Part shown: one piece after another, positions 4,289-5,451 of the stretch
Numbering within the stretch: the stretch's first letter is position 1
Layout: every line of letters begins with the position of its first letter
From: Bacillota bacterium
GTDB taxonomy: Bacteria; Bacillota; Dethiobacteria; Dethiobacterales; Dethiobacteraceae
Length of the DNA: 5,451 nucleotides
Direction: 5' to 3'
NCBI GenBank assembly: GCA_012841735.1
Contig: DUUE01000156.1
Location: 1 to 5,451 of the forward strand
Made by a program: the position numbers and the translations under genes
The notes under the pieces: model-generated
What the model saw: only the letters and a program-made list of their open reading frames with translations
What the model was told of the DNA's origin: nothing
Database searches by the model: none

Positions 4289-5451
4289 CCTGATATTACC
4301 TCCATTCTAACCACCGTTTTTACCCACCGGCCTCCGGCCGATTCGTAAAGATGCCATCCCTGCCCTTCGGCTGAAGTAAGGGCACAGTCTTCATTGTCGT
4401 AAACCCCGTCTTCCGTGAAGAAGGCAATCCGGTAGCCATCCTGCCATTCCGGAACCATCTGGCCGTTGAACTCTACTGCCAGGGCCATGATTCCCTGGCG
4501 CTCTTCCCAGCCGGCGCTTTCCGGGTAAACATTTTCATAAGCAAATGCCTGGCTGTAACCATCCAGGGCATAGACCATCAGGATATCGCCGGGCTTCATC
4601 CCCCCGGTCTGCTCAATCAGCGTGCTCACTGGCACCCCCCGGTAAAGGCCTTCCCCGGCATAATTGCCAAACCGGTTCTGGAAAGAGAGTTCTTTTTCCA
4701 GGTTGGCTATGCGGTCCAGCTCTTCCAGCGTGTAAATGCAGTCTCCAGAAGGCCCGCTGACCACCAGCTCTTCCGGACGGGGCGGCGCCTCCACGGGCAC
4801 CGGTTCAACCTGCAGCCCCTCTGCCGTCAGGCGGCAGAGAGTAAAGTGGTGGTAGCCCCCCTGGTCAGGCGGCGCGTAGAGGGAAGCCCCGCCGCCTCCG
4901 CTGATTACGTGGTGCACGCCGGAGAGGACCTGGTGATGGAACATGTGAATATGCCCTGAAAATACCGCCAGTGTCCTGCTGGAAGGGGCCGCAAGCAGAT
5001 TAAGGAAGGCTTCCGCCTGACTGGGATCCAGAAAAGCATGATCTCCCTCCTTGCGGGGATCCAGGGGCGGCACATGGAGGAATATCAGTCCCGGCAAGCC
5101 GCCGTCCAGGGTTTCCTGCATCCACTCAAGCTGCGCCTCGCTGAGAGTCATCAATGCGCTGTCCATGAAAATAAAGCGGTAACCGGCATAATCAAAAAAG
5201 TAATCGCCCGTAGCCAGCCGGCTGCGGTAATAGTCAGCCCCCTCCCCCTTGATATCATGATTACCGGGGACAGTGTAATAAGGGCAGTTCAACTCCGCCA
5301 TTGTCTCCTGGAAAGCGCGGTATTCCTCTTCCGTTCCTGAAGCCACCATGTCGCCCAGGCATATCAGGAAGTCGACCTCATAGCTGTTTGCTGCTTTGAC
5401 AATCTCGGCCAGGACTTCATTGTGGCCCTGGCTATCCCCGAATACGGCAAA
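4285..5451 (-). CDS. Calcineurin-like metallophosphoesterase with C-terminal molybdopterin-domain-like module (5' end outside window)
   Basis: This is a predicted metal-dependent phosphatase or phosphodiesterase; 388 residues are visible. The frame is open to the right edge. The first in-window Met (5347-5349) cannot be the start, because it lies within the second metal-binding motif. Numbering from the edge, the family blocks are FGDSQG (4-9, with Gln in the D-x-H position), LGDM (32-35), GNHD (63-66), LHVPP with H126, and GHIH (166-169). These supply the dinuclear metal ligands apart from the His-to-Gln change, a variant that occurs in this superfamily. A second domain (about 229-388) follows a Pro-rich joint. 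Its pattern YRGVPVSTLIEQTGG...ALDGYSQAF...WVKTVVRMEV matches the extra domain of the next gene and resembles a cysteine-less sulfite-oxidase-type molybdopterin domain. The gene overlaps the S-component gene by 4 nt. Any signal peptide would be outside the window, so export is only inferred. The substrate is unknown; a phosphorylated vitamin precursor is a reasonable guess. Confidence 0.85.
   Translation of the reverse strand, partial: FAVFGDSQGHNEVLAEIVKAANSYEVDFLICLGDMVASGTEEEYRAFQETMAELNCPYYTVPGNHDIKGEGADYYRSRLATGDYFFDYAGYRFIFMDSALMTLSEAQLEWMQETLDGGLPGLIFLHVPPLDPRKEGDHAFLDPSQAEAFLNLLAAPSSRTLAVFSGHIHMFHHQVLSGVHHVISGGGGASLYAPPDQGGYHHFTLCRLTAEGLQVEPVPVEAPPRPEELVVSGPSGDCIYTLEELDRIANLEKELSFQNRFGNYAGEGLYRGVPVSTLIEQTGGMKPGDILMVYALDGYSQAFAYENVYPESAGWEERQGIMALAVEFNGQMVPEWQDGYRIAFFTEDGVYDNEDCALTSAEGQGWHLYESAGGRWVKTVVRMEVISG
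4298..4303 (-). promoter_or_regulatory. Ribosome binding site GGAGGT for the S-component gene
   Basis: The reverse strand reads GGAGGT, then 9 nt, then ATGA. The site lies inside the last codons of the phosphoesterase gene (the Met-Glu-Val of its C-terminus), and the ATG overlaps that gene's TGA stop (4285-4288). Strong complementarity at the ideal spacing, together with the stop/start overlap, supports this start and translational coupling of the two genes. Confidence 0.85.

Noticed and set aside
5347..5349. ATG as the start of the phosphoesterase
   Set aside because: It falls inside the LGDM metal-binding motif. The frame is open to the window edge and encodes the first motif (GDSQG) upstream, so the real start is outside the window.

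Overview
The window looks like part of a Firmicutes chromosome, most likely a moderately high-GC anaerobic clostridial lineage of the Peptococcaceae / Pelotomaculum / Desulfotomaculum kind. That placement is an inference from the YkoEDC-type ECF transporter, the mixed base composition and the style of the dispersed intergenic repeats. No rRNA or other marker gene is present to confirm it.

Layout. About 4.9 kb (roughly 5451 down to 599) is a minus-strand operon. It reads, in transcription order: (1) a calcineurin-like metallophosphoesterase whose 5' end lies beyond the right edge; (2) a YkoE-family ECF substrate-binding membrane protein with an extra C-terminal domain; (3) a YkoD-like double ABC ATPase; (4) a YkoC/CbiQ-like ECF transmembrane coupling protein. 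Genes 1 and 2 overlap by 4 nt (ATGA), genes 2 and 3 are 44 nt apart, and genes 3 and 4 are separated by about 140 nt that include a dispersed repeat. At the far left, the last 26 codons of an unidentified plus-strand gene converge on the operon. Between that gene and the operon lies about 515 nt of non-coding DNA full of palindromic dispersed repeats.

How the genes work together. YkoE, YkoD and YkoC together form a complete ECF-type importer (S, A-A' and T), a family predicted to take up thiamin or its hydroxymethylpyrimidine precursor. The phosphoesterase is translationally coupled to the S component. Its C-terminal domain resembles the extra domain on the S component: both look like a sulfite-oxidase-type molybdopterin-binding fold without the metal-binding cysteine. 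A working model is that the phosphatase removes phosphate from a ligand outside the membrane and the importer takes up the product. This is a hypothesis; neither the substrate nor export of the phosphatase can be shown from this window.

Most unusual points: the paired accessory domain on two adjacent genes; a dispersed repeat that supplies the stop codon and probably the last residues of the ATPase; an open frame upstream of the T component that has no start codon; and a cluster of palindromes whose arm sequences differ but still pair.
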